Shown here one piece after another: positions 10,925-20,976 of a DNA stretch of 33,722 nucleotides. The stretch is from assembly GCF_000315625.1 (NCBI RefSeq), contig NW_005434572.1, positions 40,631-74,352 on the forward strand, read 5' to 3'. The notes beneath the pieces were generated by a model. It was not told where the DNA came from and ran no database searches. It was given only the letters and a program-made list of their open reading frames with translations. Within the stretch, counting starts at the first letter, position 1. Each line of letters begins with the position of its first letter. Position numbers and translations under genes: made by a program. This DNA comes from Guillardia theta CCMP2712 (taxonomy: Eukaryota; Cryptophyceae; Pyrenomonadales; Geminigeraceae).

Positions 10925-13019
10925 GCATGAATCCTCCATGGCACCGTCTTTCAGCGCCTGAAGGAGCTTCTTCTGCAGGCTGAAGGCTTCCATGGCGGTG
11001 GAGTACAAGTCTTGGAGATCCCTGGCCTCCAGTCTGACGCTCGAAGGATCCACAGTATCGCTGTTGTCGGATGAAAGCGTCCCATCCTGATCCTGCCAGC
11101 ATCCGTCAGCCAAGAGGAGCACCAACGGCTCCTCTCACCCCTACATTCACCAGCTCAGCCCTCACGGAGAGGTCAGGGGGTGGTGAGATCATCTCCCTCA
11201 TTCCCCGGTCTACCTTGGGGGAGCTCAGCCTATCGCTGCTCGATCCTTCACGACGAGCAGGAGGCTCCCGTTTGACTCGCATCCTAGCGCTGGCGACCTC
11301 TTGACCTCCAGCTTTCTCCGACAGCTCACATTCGATCGGCACAGCACGTGGGACGACCTTGGTGCCGTTCTTGGACTTCCCCTTGGCTCCATTCATCTGG
11401 TGTCGACAACCATCACGTCAGGCATTCAAACATCACTCGTCCTCTCGGTCAGAGTCACCTTGGAGTCTGCCGTTGCTGCTCGACTCTGAGCAGGTTGGGC
11501 GTCCAGAGCATTCGGCCAAGATTCGGACTGCTTCTCAGAGGATTTCTTCTTGCCGGCGTTTCCCCGGGGGGGATTCTTCCGGCCGGCCTGATCACCACGA
11601 GCAGCAGCAACTTCAGGGACCACCGAGCTCTTCACAAGGGACACGATGTTGTCAACCGCTGCTACCATCATGTCCATCTTCTCATGACTTGTTGCTGAGA
11701 GACCATTCTCATTCGAACTTTCTTTGGTCATGGTCACGACCGGCTCCTCCTGCCTCTGCTGGTCGTTTGGGCTGTCCTGCCACAGCCTGTCGGTGCTGAC
11801 ACCTGCTGGGGGGGTGTAGACGGTCCAACGAGCTGCTTTTCCAGCTTCGGTTTCCCCTGCGTTCTCCTTTGCCGGTGGACCTTCAGCTGGAACAGGCGTA
11901 GGTTGAGAGTCGAGCTTCACGATCTCGTCTTTCACCCTGCACGTACTGTTGAGATTCGCAGCAGGTCTCAGAGCATCTGTGCATGTCTCTTCCCTCGCAT
12001 CCACTTGGACACTGTCCTTGGCTGGCTCTGCTCCTTCTCCTGGCCCAGTCTCCACGTCCACGCTGAGCGAGCTCTCTTCGTACGGCACTTCCTTGGCATC
12101 TCGTGGATCGTTCATGGACACGGCCCGAAGTGCATTGAAAGGCAGACTCCCAGCGATTGATCGATCCAACTTATCAGCCACCAACTCCTTGCCAGGGAGA
12201 ATGTCTGCAACTTTCATCACTATATTGTATCCCGTGACTTTCCCTTGCGAATTCCGCAGTATGGCCAAACTAAGTTCACTTGCACCTTCCATCTCCCGCA
12301 GGAAAGAAGGAATCGTGCGCTTAGCCACGGGTGCTCCATTCATCTTCACGACTGTGCTTCCAAGCACGATTCCAAGCCGGTCAGCTACAGTACCGGGCTC
12401 GACATACGTGATGGACCAATCTCTGTTGTCGATACACAGCCCAAACCCCGAGAGCAGAGCATTATCTTTCATCATCTCCACATAGAACTGCTCACGAAGA
12501 TGAGGATCCTGACAGTGCCAAGAGAGACTAAGGCCGTATGCTTCCCAAGTTGTACCCAGCCATCCCGATATACCTCTCTCGAGCTCCAAGTAGCACGGGT
12601 TTGTCACCAGCGCCCTTTCCACAGAATGTTGCCACAGAGACTCAAAGAACTCCTTCCATAGCATCCGTCGACCGTCAGTGCTCCATGACTTCACGGGACC
12701 AGGGGGGTCAACATCTACTCAGAACAGTCAGAACAATGCAGAGTCATCAGGTCAAAGAGGACTCACCCAACCAGTTAGCTGGAGCTTTGAAGATGGTGTA
12801 GTTGAACGCGATCACCCGATCGCCTTCTCGCGGGTAGTACCAGCCTGAGGATTCTGTTCCAGCTTTGCTCACAATCTTATGCGGTCGGATGTACATGTCT
12901 CCTCTCTCATGGCCTTTCTTTCCGGAAATCTCATCTCCGAGATTCGGATTTGCCGAGACGAGGAGAAAGCCTGACTGGATGTCGAACGACGCGTTCAAGC
13001 CTAGCTTGTTCTCACCCAT
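8634..13019 (-). CDS. PDZ-domain and coiled-coil protein, function unknown
   Basis: ATG at 13019. Phase-matched exons on the minus strand: 13019-12767, 12717-11459, 11396-11139, 11092-9917, 9868-9794, 9649-9602, 9466-9344, one starting at 9304 with unclear end, then 8982-8884, 8792-8745 and a nine-codon last exon 8660-8634 (AITQRKVW then stop). The N-terminal ~170 residues match nothing I know. A PDZ-like fold follows, near residues 175-245 ([28 protein letters not shown]). Next come a long polar Ser/Glu/Lys region, a short poly-Gln (10891-10923), a tandem KSKGWEGD pair, and small exons of heptad-like helix ([39 protein letters not shown]). I infer a cytoplasmic scaffold. The stretch 9230-8983 is unresolved. 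CAGCAG at the 9304 exon is a possible tandem acceptor. Confidence 0.7.
9504..9578 (+). repeat. GGAT/GGAC and GGGA tetranucleotide repeats in an intron
   Basis: (GATG)n with GGAC variants, followed by (GGGA)n, inside the intron between exons 9649-9602 and 9466-9344 of the minus-strand PDZ gene. Non-coding. Confidence 0.85.
10194..10247 (-). repeat. 30-bp tandem duplication in coding sequence (KSKGWEGD twice)
   Basis: The 24-mer TCTCCTTCCCATCCCTTTGA plus CTTC occurs at 10194-10217 and exactly again at 10224-10247. It encodes [18 protein letters not shown] on the minus strand. The perfect identity suggests a recent in-frame duplication. Confidence 0.9.
10891..10923 (-). repeat. (CAG)n poly-glutamine tract
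   Basis: Eleven GCT triplets on the + strand, read as about ten glutamine codons in exon 4 of the minus-strand PDZ gene. Likely length-variable. Confidence 0.9.
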
Positions 13020-13621
13020 GATATTTCAGATGTTACTGGTTCCAGACGGTCTTGGTTGGCTATTCTCCTCCAGCTACGGTTGCCTCATCTGTGCTAAGTC
13101 GTGCGCGTCAAGGGATATGATCAAGTTGACAAGAGCACTCTTGATTGAGAGGAGACAACAAACGCTCCCACCCATCATCATTTGTTTGAAACGTGTTTCT
13201 TCCTGATATCTATGTTTTGCTCTCTCAATATTCTTGCAGCCTAAACACGCCCCACTCCCCACTCCCCCCCCCCATTAATATCCTATCAATATAACTTGGT
13301 TATCCTACTTGTTGATCACTAGCTGCGTCTTCCCTCACACCTCTATCTCTCTCGCTGTCTCTCTCGCTGTCTCTCTCTCTCGCTCTCGCTCTCTGCCTGC
13401 ATGTTCGTCCGTTCGTTTCTCCCCCTCCCTCCCTCCTCCCCTCCCCGCACTGCTCCCTGCATGACAAGAGAAAATAGAGTGTCGACAGTTACAGCGACAC
13501 TGGCTGTCGGTTACAACTCCCCAAGTTTGTAACTGATCTCTAGTGACCACCGGGCCCGGCCCGGGGGACTCCGGGCCCGAACCCACACAGCCCGCCTCAT
13601 CGCCAACACCAAAGCGTCAGC
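13020..13621. promoter_or_regulatory. Divergent promoter region between PDZ/coiled-coil and WD-PH genes
   Basis: About 600 bp between two divergent start codons. It contains a CT microsatellite with CTCG interruptions (13347-13396) and a GC block near 13549-13578 with nested GGGCCC words. No gene is supported. The GC block lies on the WD-PH side, as for other genes in this window. Confidence 0.5.
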
Positions 13622-16600
13622 ATGGCAGGCGGGCAACCGGTGGCGCGGCGGAGAGGAGGAGGAGGAGGAGGAGGAGGAGGAGGAGAGACGCGCATGCTCA
13701 CAAAGAGTGGGTATCTTCACAGAAGATCCTTCAAGGGACACAAGGTTGATGCTTCCTCACTCGTTCTGTGTGTCAATTGTTCTTGTTGTTGCTTGTGCTA
13801 GCGACCGATGTTCGTACCTGACACGCCTGGAAGTGCATGCTCGCACTGACGTTTGTTTTGACCTCAAGGATGTTGTGAACTGTTTTGTTGTCGTCAAGAA
13901 GAAACGGGATGACGAGCGCGAACGGTTGATCACGGCCTCGAGTGACGGTACGACCTGCCTTGGCAGTTCCCTCTGTCGTGCACCTGCCTCGTGCCCGATC
14001 CGTCTGATATGCAGAGCCTGCAGGACTGATCAAGGAGTGGGACCTGGAGACAGGGAGCTTCATCACAGACTTCCGAGCCGTAGAAGTGAAGGGGAAGGAG
14101 GGCACAGAGATGAAGAGCCATGAGCAAGGTGTTTGCTGCCTGACCGTCAGCCAGGGCTTCTTGTACAGCGGATCATTCGACACGACGATAGCAAAGTGGG
14201 ACATCAAGGAGAAGACGCTGGTGGCGACGTACAAGGGACATTCAGAAGCCGTTTACCGGCTGGCGGTGAGGGAGAACTGGTTGATCTCTGCATCACGAGA
14301 CAAGACGGTGCGGGTGTGGAGGGAGAAAGATTCTAAGTGCGTTGCTGTGCTCAAGGGGCACACGGGCCCCGTCCTCTCTCTCGCTGTGCAGGAGGACATC
14401 CTCTTCACGGGAGCCGACGACTGCACCATCAGGCAGTGGGACTGGCTGTCTGGCTCGCAGCTGCGAGAGTACATGGGGCACACTGACTGCGTGACGGACC
14501 TCAAGGTGCAGGGCGACTCTCTTTACAGCTCCTCCTTCGACTCGACCATCCGCGTGTGGGACACGCAGACGGGCCAGTGCGTGCGGGTGTGCAAGGCGAA
14601 CGCGGGGATGCGAGGGATCACGCTGACGGCAGGGAAGATCTTTGGGGCAGGCAACGACGCGCACCTGTACGTGTGGGATCAAAACAGCGCGCAGACAGAG
14701 CCTCTGACATCCGATCAGTTCGCTCGAGCCGGTCTTACCATGGTGATGGTGGAGGGACATGTCGTCATCGCTTCCAGCGGCGATCGCACGTGCAGAGTGT
14801 GGGAGAAGGTCTCAACAGCGACGGTTCAGGCAAATGGGCAGGAGGAACATAAGAGCCTGACGACGACATCTAAGAAGGAACGATTCTCGTTCCCGCCAGG
14901 AGCGACTTCGTTCCTTGGCGACCTGATGGAGGACATGGAGGTCGGTCACCGCCCAGCGCCGCACGAGTCCTCGGAGACTCCGGCGAGTCAGTCGCTAGTC
15001 AACGTTTACAACGGCCTGCACGACGACAAAGTGCATGGCGTGGTGGTGTCGGAGGGCCTGGTGTTCTCTGCCTCCTCAGACCGCACTATCGGCTGCACCC
15101 CTCTCAACCCTTCCTCGGACGCGAAGCAGATGCGATGGAGCGAGCACAAGGACCGCGTGCTTGCCGTCACTGTGGCAGGGGAAGGGGAGGTCGTGTTCTC
15201 GGCATCAGCAGACTGCAGCATCAAGAAGTGGGACGTAGCGACCGGCCGGTGCCTCGAAACGCTGAGTGGGCACTCGGACTGGGTCTCCTGCCTGCTCGTC
15301 AGCGAGGGATCCTTGTTCTCGGGCTCCTGGGACAGCTCCATTAGGAAATGGGACGTGGCGACCTGCCGCTTCATCGCCGAGCTGAACGCCCACAACGTGA
15401 GGATTCTCCTGCACCTCCTCCTCCCCTTTCTGCATTTTTACAGCTCCTGCCCCTGCCCCTGCTCCTTCTTCTTCCAGCTACTGCCCATTCTCCTGCTCCT
15501 GTCCCCTGGACATGACTTTCGGTGATGTAGGACCCGATCTACTGTCTTGCCGCTGGTGTCGGCGTCGTCTTCAGCGGCTCAAGGGACTGCACGATCCGAG
15601 CATGGCGGACGGACACAGGGGAGTGCATCTTCGTGTACGAGGGACATACTGCCGTCGTTGCCTCCTTGGTAGTGGCCGACCCCTACATTTACAGCGCGTC
15701 CTGGGACAAGACCATCAGGTGGGTGCTCTACCCGCCGTCGCATGCCTCCTACCTCGCAATCCTCCTCTGAGTCGCCTCTGAGAGCTGCGTTTTCGTTGCT
15801 GTCTCACTGTGCCCCCCCCCCCCGCCCCCCTCGTTCCCTCCTCCTCATCCCTCCACTCTTGTTTCTCTTCCCTCCTTCCTTCCTTCCTTCCTTCCTCCTC
15901 CTCCTCCTCCTCCTCCTCCTCCTCCTCCTCCTCCTCCTCCTCCTCCGGACGCCCTCTCATATCGAACATCCTGCGGTGCAGGCGATGGGACATCGCTACC
16001 GGCCGCTGCACGCTCTTCTGCCCCCAGCTCTCCCAGGTCCTCCTCCTTTCCACCTGATCGCCAACGAGCTGACGCCCAGCTGTCTCAGCCTGTCCTCTGC
16101 CTCGCCGAGCACCGTCAGTTGCTCTTCGCAGGGACCGGCGACGGAGTCATCCGCAGCTACCTGACGGATACAGGGGAGGAGCTGGAGCCAGCGTTCTCGT
16201 ACCACGAGACAGCCGTCAACTCGCTCTTCGTGTACGACGATCATCTCTTCTCCTGCTCCAACGACTCCACAGTAGCGCAGGTAGAACCCTCCCGCTGCCC
16301 TGACTCCACTCCCCTGCTCCCCTTCCATTCTCTCATTCTCCCTCCATTCCCCTCCTGCTCTGCAACCCCGCCCACCGTTGTCCTTCATCCCCCCCCCTCC
16401 TCCCTCTCCTTCTCTTCGTTGTCGACGTTGCTGAACTTTGCGATGCTGTGCCAGTGGAAGATCGAACACAGCGACCTGGACAGAGGAGCGAGGCAGGTGG
16501 ACGTCAGTGTCGCCTCCAAGAGCCTCATCGACAGAATCATCGGTTCTTCTTCCCTCGTGGTGACTGAAACCCCTCCTGCCCCATCCCCAGCCCCTCCTCC

Positions 16601-16876
16601 CCCCTCCTGCTCCTGCTCTTTCTGCTCCTGCTCTTTCTGCTCCTGCTCTTTCTGCTCCTGCTCTTTCTGCTCCTGCTCCTGCTCCTCCTCCNNNNNNNNN
16701 NNNNNNNNNNNNNNNNNNNNNNNNNNNNNNNNNNNNNNNNNNNNNNNNNNNNNNNNNNNNNNNNNNNNNNNNNNNNNNNNNNNNNNNNNNNGCGATCACA
16801 GTTCCTGACTCAGACCGAGATCGACGACCCAGTTCCTTCCATGGTGAAAGGATGGCTGTGGAAACAGGTCTTGCAG

Positions 16877-16936
<60 letters not shown>

Positions 16937-17578
16937 CGCTCCCGCTCCCGCTCCCGCTCCTGCTCCTGCTCCTGCTCCTGCTCCTCGTCATCCTCCTCCG
17001 CTCAGTTGTTGACGTTGGTGTGCAGGGCTCACTGTTCCGTCGATGGAGCAAGCGCTACTACACACTCACCAAAGGCATTCTGCTCTACCATGCCGACGAG
17101 GTCAGCTCCAACTCTTCTCCGCCGCTACCATCACCTCTTTCTCCTCCTCCTCCTCCCTCCTCCTCCTCCTCCTCCTCCTCCTCCTCCACCACCACCTCTT
17201 GCTTCCCCTGGTGCTGGCCGTGCTCCTCACCGTCACCCTCTTTCAGCACACGCAGAAGCCGCTGGACCATCTGGTGATGAGCGACGTCATCTCGGTGGCT
17301 GAGGGGGACAAGGACGTGAAGAAACCTTTCTCCTTCACCCTCGTCACCATCAACAGGGTCCACCACCTCGCTGCTCCTGATGAGGAGGTATAACTACCTC
17401 CTTCCCTTCCTTCCCTCCCCGCCATCCCTCCACTTTCTCTTTCCTCTCGCTTCGTTGCAGAGGACGTGACAGGGTCGGGCAGGAGTTGCAGAAGTGGATC
17501 AGTGCGTTCACGACGTACATCGAGAACAACAACTTGCAGAAGAAGCTTGCTCAGAAGAGAGCAGCGAGGAGTTACTGA
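13622..17578 (+). CDS. Fourteen-WD-repeat protein with C-terminal PH domain
   Basis: Proposed exons: 13622-13710, 13802-13947, 14024-15396, 15531-15718, 15982-16036, 16089-16280, 16455-~16541, 16802-16867, 17026-17100, 17247-17387, 17483-17578. I count fourteen WD units, each with a GxxDxxIxxWD-type strand: LITASSDGLIKEWD, FLYSGSFDTTIAKWD, ISASRDKTVRVW, and so on to CSNDSTVAQ|WKIE, the last joined across a splice. That fits two seven-bladed propellers with a linker near 14820-15000. The C terminus is a PH domain: VKGWLWKQ, GSLFRRWSKRYYTLTKGILLYH, then FSFTLVT and a final helix ELQKWISAFTTYI. I infer a membrane-recruited scaffold. The 5' exon includes a GGA-encoded poly-Gly and its donor is a best phase fit. 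The exon 7 end is hidden by the assembly gap and repeats. Confidence 0.82.
15809..15946 (+). repeat. C-run, CCTT and (TCC)n tracts in WD-PH intron 4
   Basis: Intron 15719-15981 holds a run of C, (CCTT)n near 15872-15894 and about sixteen TCC triplets. The serine-rich and glutamate-rich frames on either strand are repeat translation, not genes. Confidence 0.9.
16542..17025 (+). repeat. CTCCTG/CTTTCTGCTCCTG repeats flanking an assembly gap in WD-PH introns
   Basis: An 18-nt unit containing CTCTTTCTGCTCCTG repeats at 16611-16691 up to the gap. After the small exon 16802-16867, about twenty copies of CTGCTC run with CCGCTC variants near 16935-16960. These belong to the two introns around the exon that starts the PH domain. 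The RS-rich frame on the opposite strand (about 350 codons including Xs) is repeat translation. Confidence 0.85.
16692..16791. other. Assembly gap, exactly 100 N
   Basis: One hundred unknown bases inside repeat. The round number suggests a placeholder, so the true distance is unknown. The end of WD-PH exon 7, and possibly a further short exon, may be hidden here. Confidence 0.95.
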
Positions 17579-17769
17579 GGCGAGCAGAAGCCTGTGCTGT
17601 AGGACGAGAGAAGGAGAGGAGGAGAGAAGAAGAGGAGGAGAGTGAATGTGGAAGGCAAGTGAAGGAAGATGGAAGAGGAGAGGATGGGAAAGAACGAGCA
17701 TAGAGGAGGGAAGGGCCGATACTGGGTGGATATGAAGGGTTGTTATGATTACAAGCAGGCAAGTGAAGG

Positions 17770-19886
17770 CTACAACTTGCGGCTGCGGCTGATGTTTGAC
17801 TTGATGCCGGTCGTCTCCCCCCCGTATGCTGCCCTGTCGCTCCTCTCCTGCTCCGCATGTCAGCGACGTCAGAGCGTGACCGAGCAGGAGCACCTGCTTC
17901 CCGTAGAAGGACGTGCGCTCCTTCGTCTTGGACTTCTCGAACTTTCTTCGGTGCTTGACCCTGTCGATCAAACATTCTCAGCTCAGTTCCACCACATTCC
18001 CGGCTGTTACCTGGGGTTCTTCTTGAGCTTCGAGCGATGTGGGACGAGCCCGCGGTTGGCAGTGATGACTCGGCCTGCCTGTCGCTTCGAACCGACTTCA
18101 ACCTTCTCCTCCTCACGGTACGTGGCCTGGACGGCGGGTCAGGGGACAACAATAGGGTGAAGCAGCTCGGTACCTCCTTGACGACCTTCCGCGTCTTCTC
18201 CTCCTTGGACTTTTCCTTGGAGGCCTTGACGGCCATGTAATAATCGTCGTCGTCGGAATCGTTGCTGCCCTTCTGCCGCTTCGTGTCGTCGTCTGTGCGC
18301 TGCGATGACAACTTGAGCTTCCTGTTTTCCACCTGTTGGATGATCTTCCTGCGGTCCTTCACTGGGACATCCCTCTCCCCGGACTCGGCTTGCCCTGACT
18401 TCTTTGCCTTCCTCGCCTGCTCCCGAGTGTCCAAGTACTCGCTCAGAGCTCTCTTCTTGAGCACCTGCACTGCCCGCTGGTCCGCGGACGTGTCAATCGT
18501 CTCGTCGACATCTCCAACATCATCAAATGATTCCATTCGTCCTGTGTTGCTCCTCTTCTCCTTCCTCCCATCTTGATGGCTCTTACTGGCCTTCACCAGT
18601 TTCTCTCTTCCCGTCAATCTTGCTGTTGATGAAGAGGCGTTGTCAAACTCGTTTTCATCCTGAAACTCCTCGCGCTCTGCACCATCCTGAGAGATCCTCG
18701 CATTCTTCCCCTGCTTCTTGTCGCTCTTCTTTGACTTCTTCTTGCTCTTTGGAGCTCTCTCCTCCTCGTCTTCCTCGTCCATCATAAGGTCCTCGTCGTT
18801 GTCCTCATCTTCTTCCCCTTCATCCTCCTCCTCCTCCTCCTCCTCCTCCTCCTCCTCTGCATCCGACATGGCGAGGAGGAGGTCCATCTCCTCACTCAGT
18901 TTTGCATCCAGCGGCTTCATTTTCTCTAGGAGCGACCGGAACTCAACAAGCTTGTCGATTACAGGATGGTTCTTGACCGGGGAGCCCTCGGACTTGAGGA
19001 GGAGGTAGAAGGATACACAATTGCAGTACCCTAGCAGCACCCGGAGTCTGGAGTCAACGTAGGTGAAGCCTGGCGAGTTCTTCGCTCCTTGAGCCACCAG
19101 CTTCAACTTGACGGGGATCAGCTTGTTCTGCATCTCCTGCATGAACTTCTTGAAGTCTGAGATCAGCCCCAACAGCTCAGGTGCATCGTTCTCAAGCAAC
19201 TCCCTCTTCTCCTTCTCTGAAAGATCCGCCAGATCTCGCTCGATCTTCTCAACAGTGATGCCATCGAGGGCTTGCATTTCCTTGTTGAATTGATCGAGTA
19301 ATGTTCCATCATATCCAAGATTCTTTCCTGCTTTCTTCTTGCTTTCTTTCTTCTTTCCTGCCTTCTTGGTTGTTAGCTTTTCATCAGCCATAGCTCCCAA
19401 GGTATCGTCTTCATCGCTCGACACAACTTCCTCGTCCCCAAAGTCATCCTGCTGTAGTGCCGTGCTTCGTTTTGCTCGGATTTTCTCAGCTTCTTTCTCT
19501 TCTGCCTCCTCCTCCTCCGAATCCTCCACCATGTCGGCATCGTAATACTCACTCTTTTTCTTACCCCACCATGTCTGCTCATCGTCCTTCCTGTCTTCAT
19601 CTTCATCACTGAAGACATCTCGTGTAGCAACATGGTTCCCCTCGTCGTCATCGTCGTCGTCATCATCTTCTTCGTCATCCAGCCCGATAACATCGACGTC
19701 CTCCTCTCCGTCATCGTCGTCGTTCTCGTCATCGACGAGCTTAATCTTGTTCCTACCTTCCATGAACTGGTCGACCTCATCGTTCATCATTTCATCGTCC
19801 ATCTCAGCGTCGTCAGCACTTCTTCCTCTCCTCCCCCCCCCTCTGCCTCCTCGACCTCCTCGACCTCCTCTTGCCCCCCGCGCCAT
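17770..19886 (-). CDS. UTP3: Sas10/Utp3 family U3 snoRNP (SSU processome) protein
   Basis: Four exons on the minus strand: 19886-18174, 18126-18011, 17960-17894, 17847-17770, totalling 657 residues. The three introns are 47, 50 and 46 nt. Sas10/Utp3 is a nucleolar subunit of the small-subunit processome that processes 18S pre-rRNA. Family marks in order: an Arg/Gly-rich start (MARGARGGRGGRGG), acidic blocks, the signature WWGKKKSEYYDAD, the Sas10/Utp3 helical domain (YVDSRLRVLLGYCNCVSFYLLLK and NHPVIDKLVEFRSLLEKMKPLD, in parts), a Glu/Asp stretch (18817-18861), and the C-terminal Sas10 domain ITANRGLVPHRSK, NPRVKHRRKFEKSK, ending YGGETTGIKSNISRSRKL. The last three exons supply that C terminus; reading straight through the introns loses it. 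The ATG at 19886 is preceded by GCACGTGC; a longer frame upstream has no ATG. Confidence 0.93.
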
Positions 19887-19892
19887 GGTACC

Positions 19893-19900
19893 GCACGTGC
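19893..19900. promoter_or_regulatory. GCACGTGC palindrome before Sas10/Utp3 ATG
   Basis: The same octamer as upstream of Noc2, here 6 nt from the ATG of the minus-strand gene. Confidence 0.5.
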
Positions 19901-20012
19901 AATAACCCAACTTCTCAATGAGCCCGCCTCAGAGATAAGCCGGTAGGTGGCCGGGCGCCGCCGGGCAGGCCGGGCCCGTAGTAAGCCCCCGTCACTAGGC
20001 TACTGTTAGGCT

Positions 20013-20090
20013 CTTTACTCAAAGTTAAGTTAAAAATCAGTACGAGGACAATCAGGAGAGTCGAGGAGGCTTGACCCTGCCACACTGTCG
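20013..20090 (+). repeat. Intergenic repeat, copy A (full form)
   Basis: Begins TTTACTCAAAGTTAAGTTAA, then continues with ATCAGTACGAGGACAATCAG, GAGAGTCGAGGAGGC and TGACCCTG. Two more direct copies and one inverted copy of the head follow within 640 bp. Confidence 0.8.
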
Positions 20091-20290
20091 CACTGGCCGG
20101 GCCAAACGGCGAGACTCAGAAGAGCAAAGACTCTGACAGCGAGAAACAAACCTAATCCTGGCAACTGCTGTCCCCCAACTGGCAAACTTAACTGATCATT
20201 ACCTTCACTTGAGTCGGACCGGACACGCCGTAATCACTGACTCACTTAGTGAGGAATGAAACCGGGCAGGGCCACTTTATATTTTCACGT

Positions 20291-20380
20291 GACTCAAAGT
20301 TCAAGTAAGCCACGGTTTTAAAGATCAGACGAGGACAATCCTTCCAGGAGAGTCGAGGAGGCGTGACCCTGACACTGCCA
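20291..20380 (+). repeat. Intergenic repeat, copy B (diverged, with insertions)
   Basis: Matches copy A from ACTCAAAGTT through AAAGATCAG, ACGAGGACAATC, AGGAGAGTCGAGGAGGC and GTGACCCTG. It has small insertions (CTTCC; AAGCCACGG). Confidence 0.8.
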
Positions 20381-20382
20381 TT

Positions 20383-20431
20383 CTTTACTCAAAGTTAAGT
20401 TAAAGATCAGTACGAGGACAATCAGGAGAGC
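20383..20431 (+). repeat. Intergenic repeat, copy C (short)
   Basis: Nearly identical to the first ~50 bp of copy A (TTTACTCAAAGTTAAGTTAA, then ATCAGTACGAGGACAATCAG), ending at GGAGAG. It directly abuts copy B. Confidence 0.85.
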
Positions 20432-20612
20432 CATTCATGCCATATGCATGCATCTTTTTTTTTCTCCTTGGGAAGCATGAGCTACCCTGGTTTTTTGCCG
20501 CCCATTACTGGGGGGTAGTGAGACAGGGATAAAGTAGGGTGGGGTGATTGCGGCGTGACCGGAATGCTCCGGCGCTGTCCGATCAGCCAGTCACGCACTG
20601 TTACTGACCGAA

Positions 20613-20646
20613 TGGTACTGATTTTAAGTCAACTTTGAGTAAACAA
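20613..20646 (-). repeat. Intergenic repeat, copy D (inverted head)
   Basis: The reverse complement reads TTTACTCAAAGTTGACTTAA and continues AATCAGTACC, matching the head of copies A and C with a couple of changes. With copy A it brackets about 630 bp as imperfect inverted ends. Confidence 0.7.
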
Positions 20647-20976
20647 TAGACCCGTGAATCTCTCTGACCCTTTTATTCTGACTCCGTCACGTCAACTCCG
20701 AGTCAGCCATGCCGGACCGACCCCCCGTTTCACCGGCCGAGTCAGTGGGACTACCACCCGTGGGTGGTGACTCCGGGTCCTGTACCGTTGCGAGAAACGA
20801 CGAAAGGAGCGGTTGCTATTTGCTGCTGGAGAACGAGCTTCATCACTCCATCTTCTTCATCCCACCAGAGCAGGAGGTCACTGATTGTCTCGTCACATCA
20901 GAAGGCGCGAGAGCACAAGGCCTCGAGCCTTCAGCATAGACAGCAAGGAAGTAATCCCGCAGGATGGAGCTTGGAG

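Larger units (their letters stand above)
19901..20976. promoter_or_regulatory. Divergent intergenic region between Sas10/Utp3 and MYB
   Basis: No gene is supported. It holds GC-rich words near the Sas10 side, TGACTCA sites near 20239 and 20291, one CACGTG (20286-20291), a short G-rich stretch (20505-20550), and a dispersed repeat family described separately. An ATG at 20709 opens 76 codons but has no recognisable domain and stops before the MYB frame. Confidence 0.5.

Noticed and set aside
15996-17051. Minus-strand open frame of about 350 codons rich in Arg-Ser and Gly-Ala
   Set aside because: It is translation of CTCCTG-type intron repeats and passes through the N gap; the + strand exons here encode clear WD and PH sequence.
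17508-18173. Continuation of the Sas10 reading frame past 18174 to about 17508
   Set aside because: It reads through introns. Splicing at 18174/18126, 18011/17960 and 17894/17847 restores the family C terminus, while read-through gives unrelated sequence.
20013-20646. Calling the inverted-end repeat a defined DNA transposon
   Set aside because: The ends are imperfect, no target-site duplication was evident, and nothing inside encodes a transposase.
20709-20939. 76-codon open frame starting with a good ATG upstream of the MYB
   Set aside because: No domain and no convincing splice to the MYB exon; kept only as an alternative 5' end.
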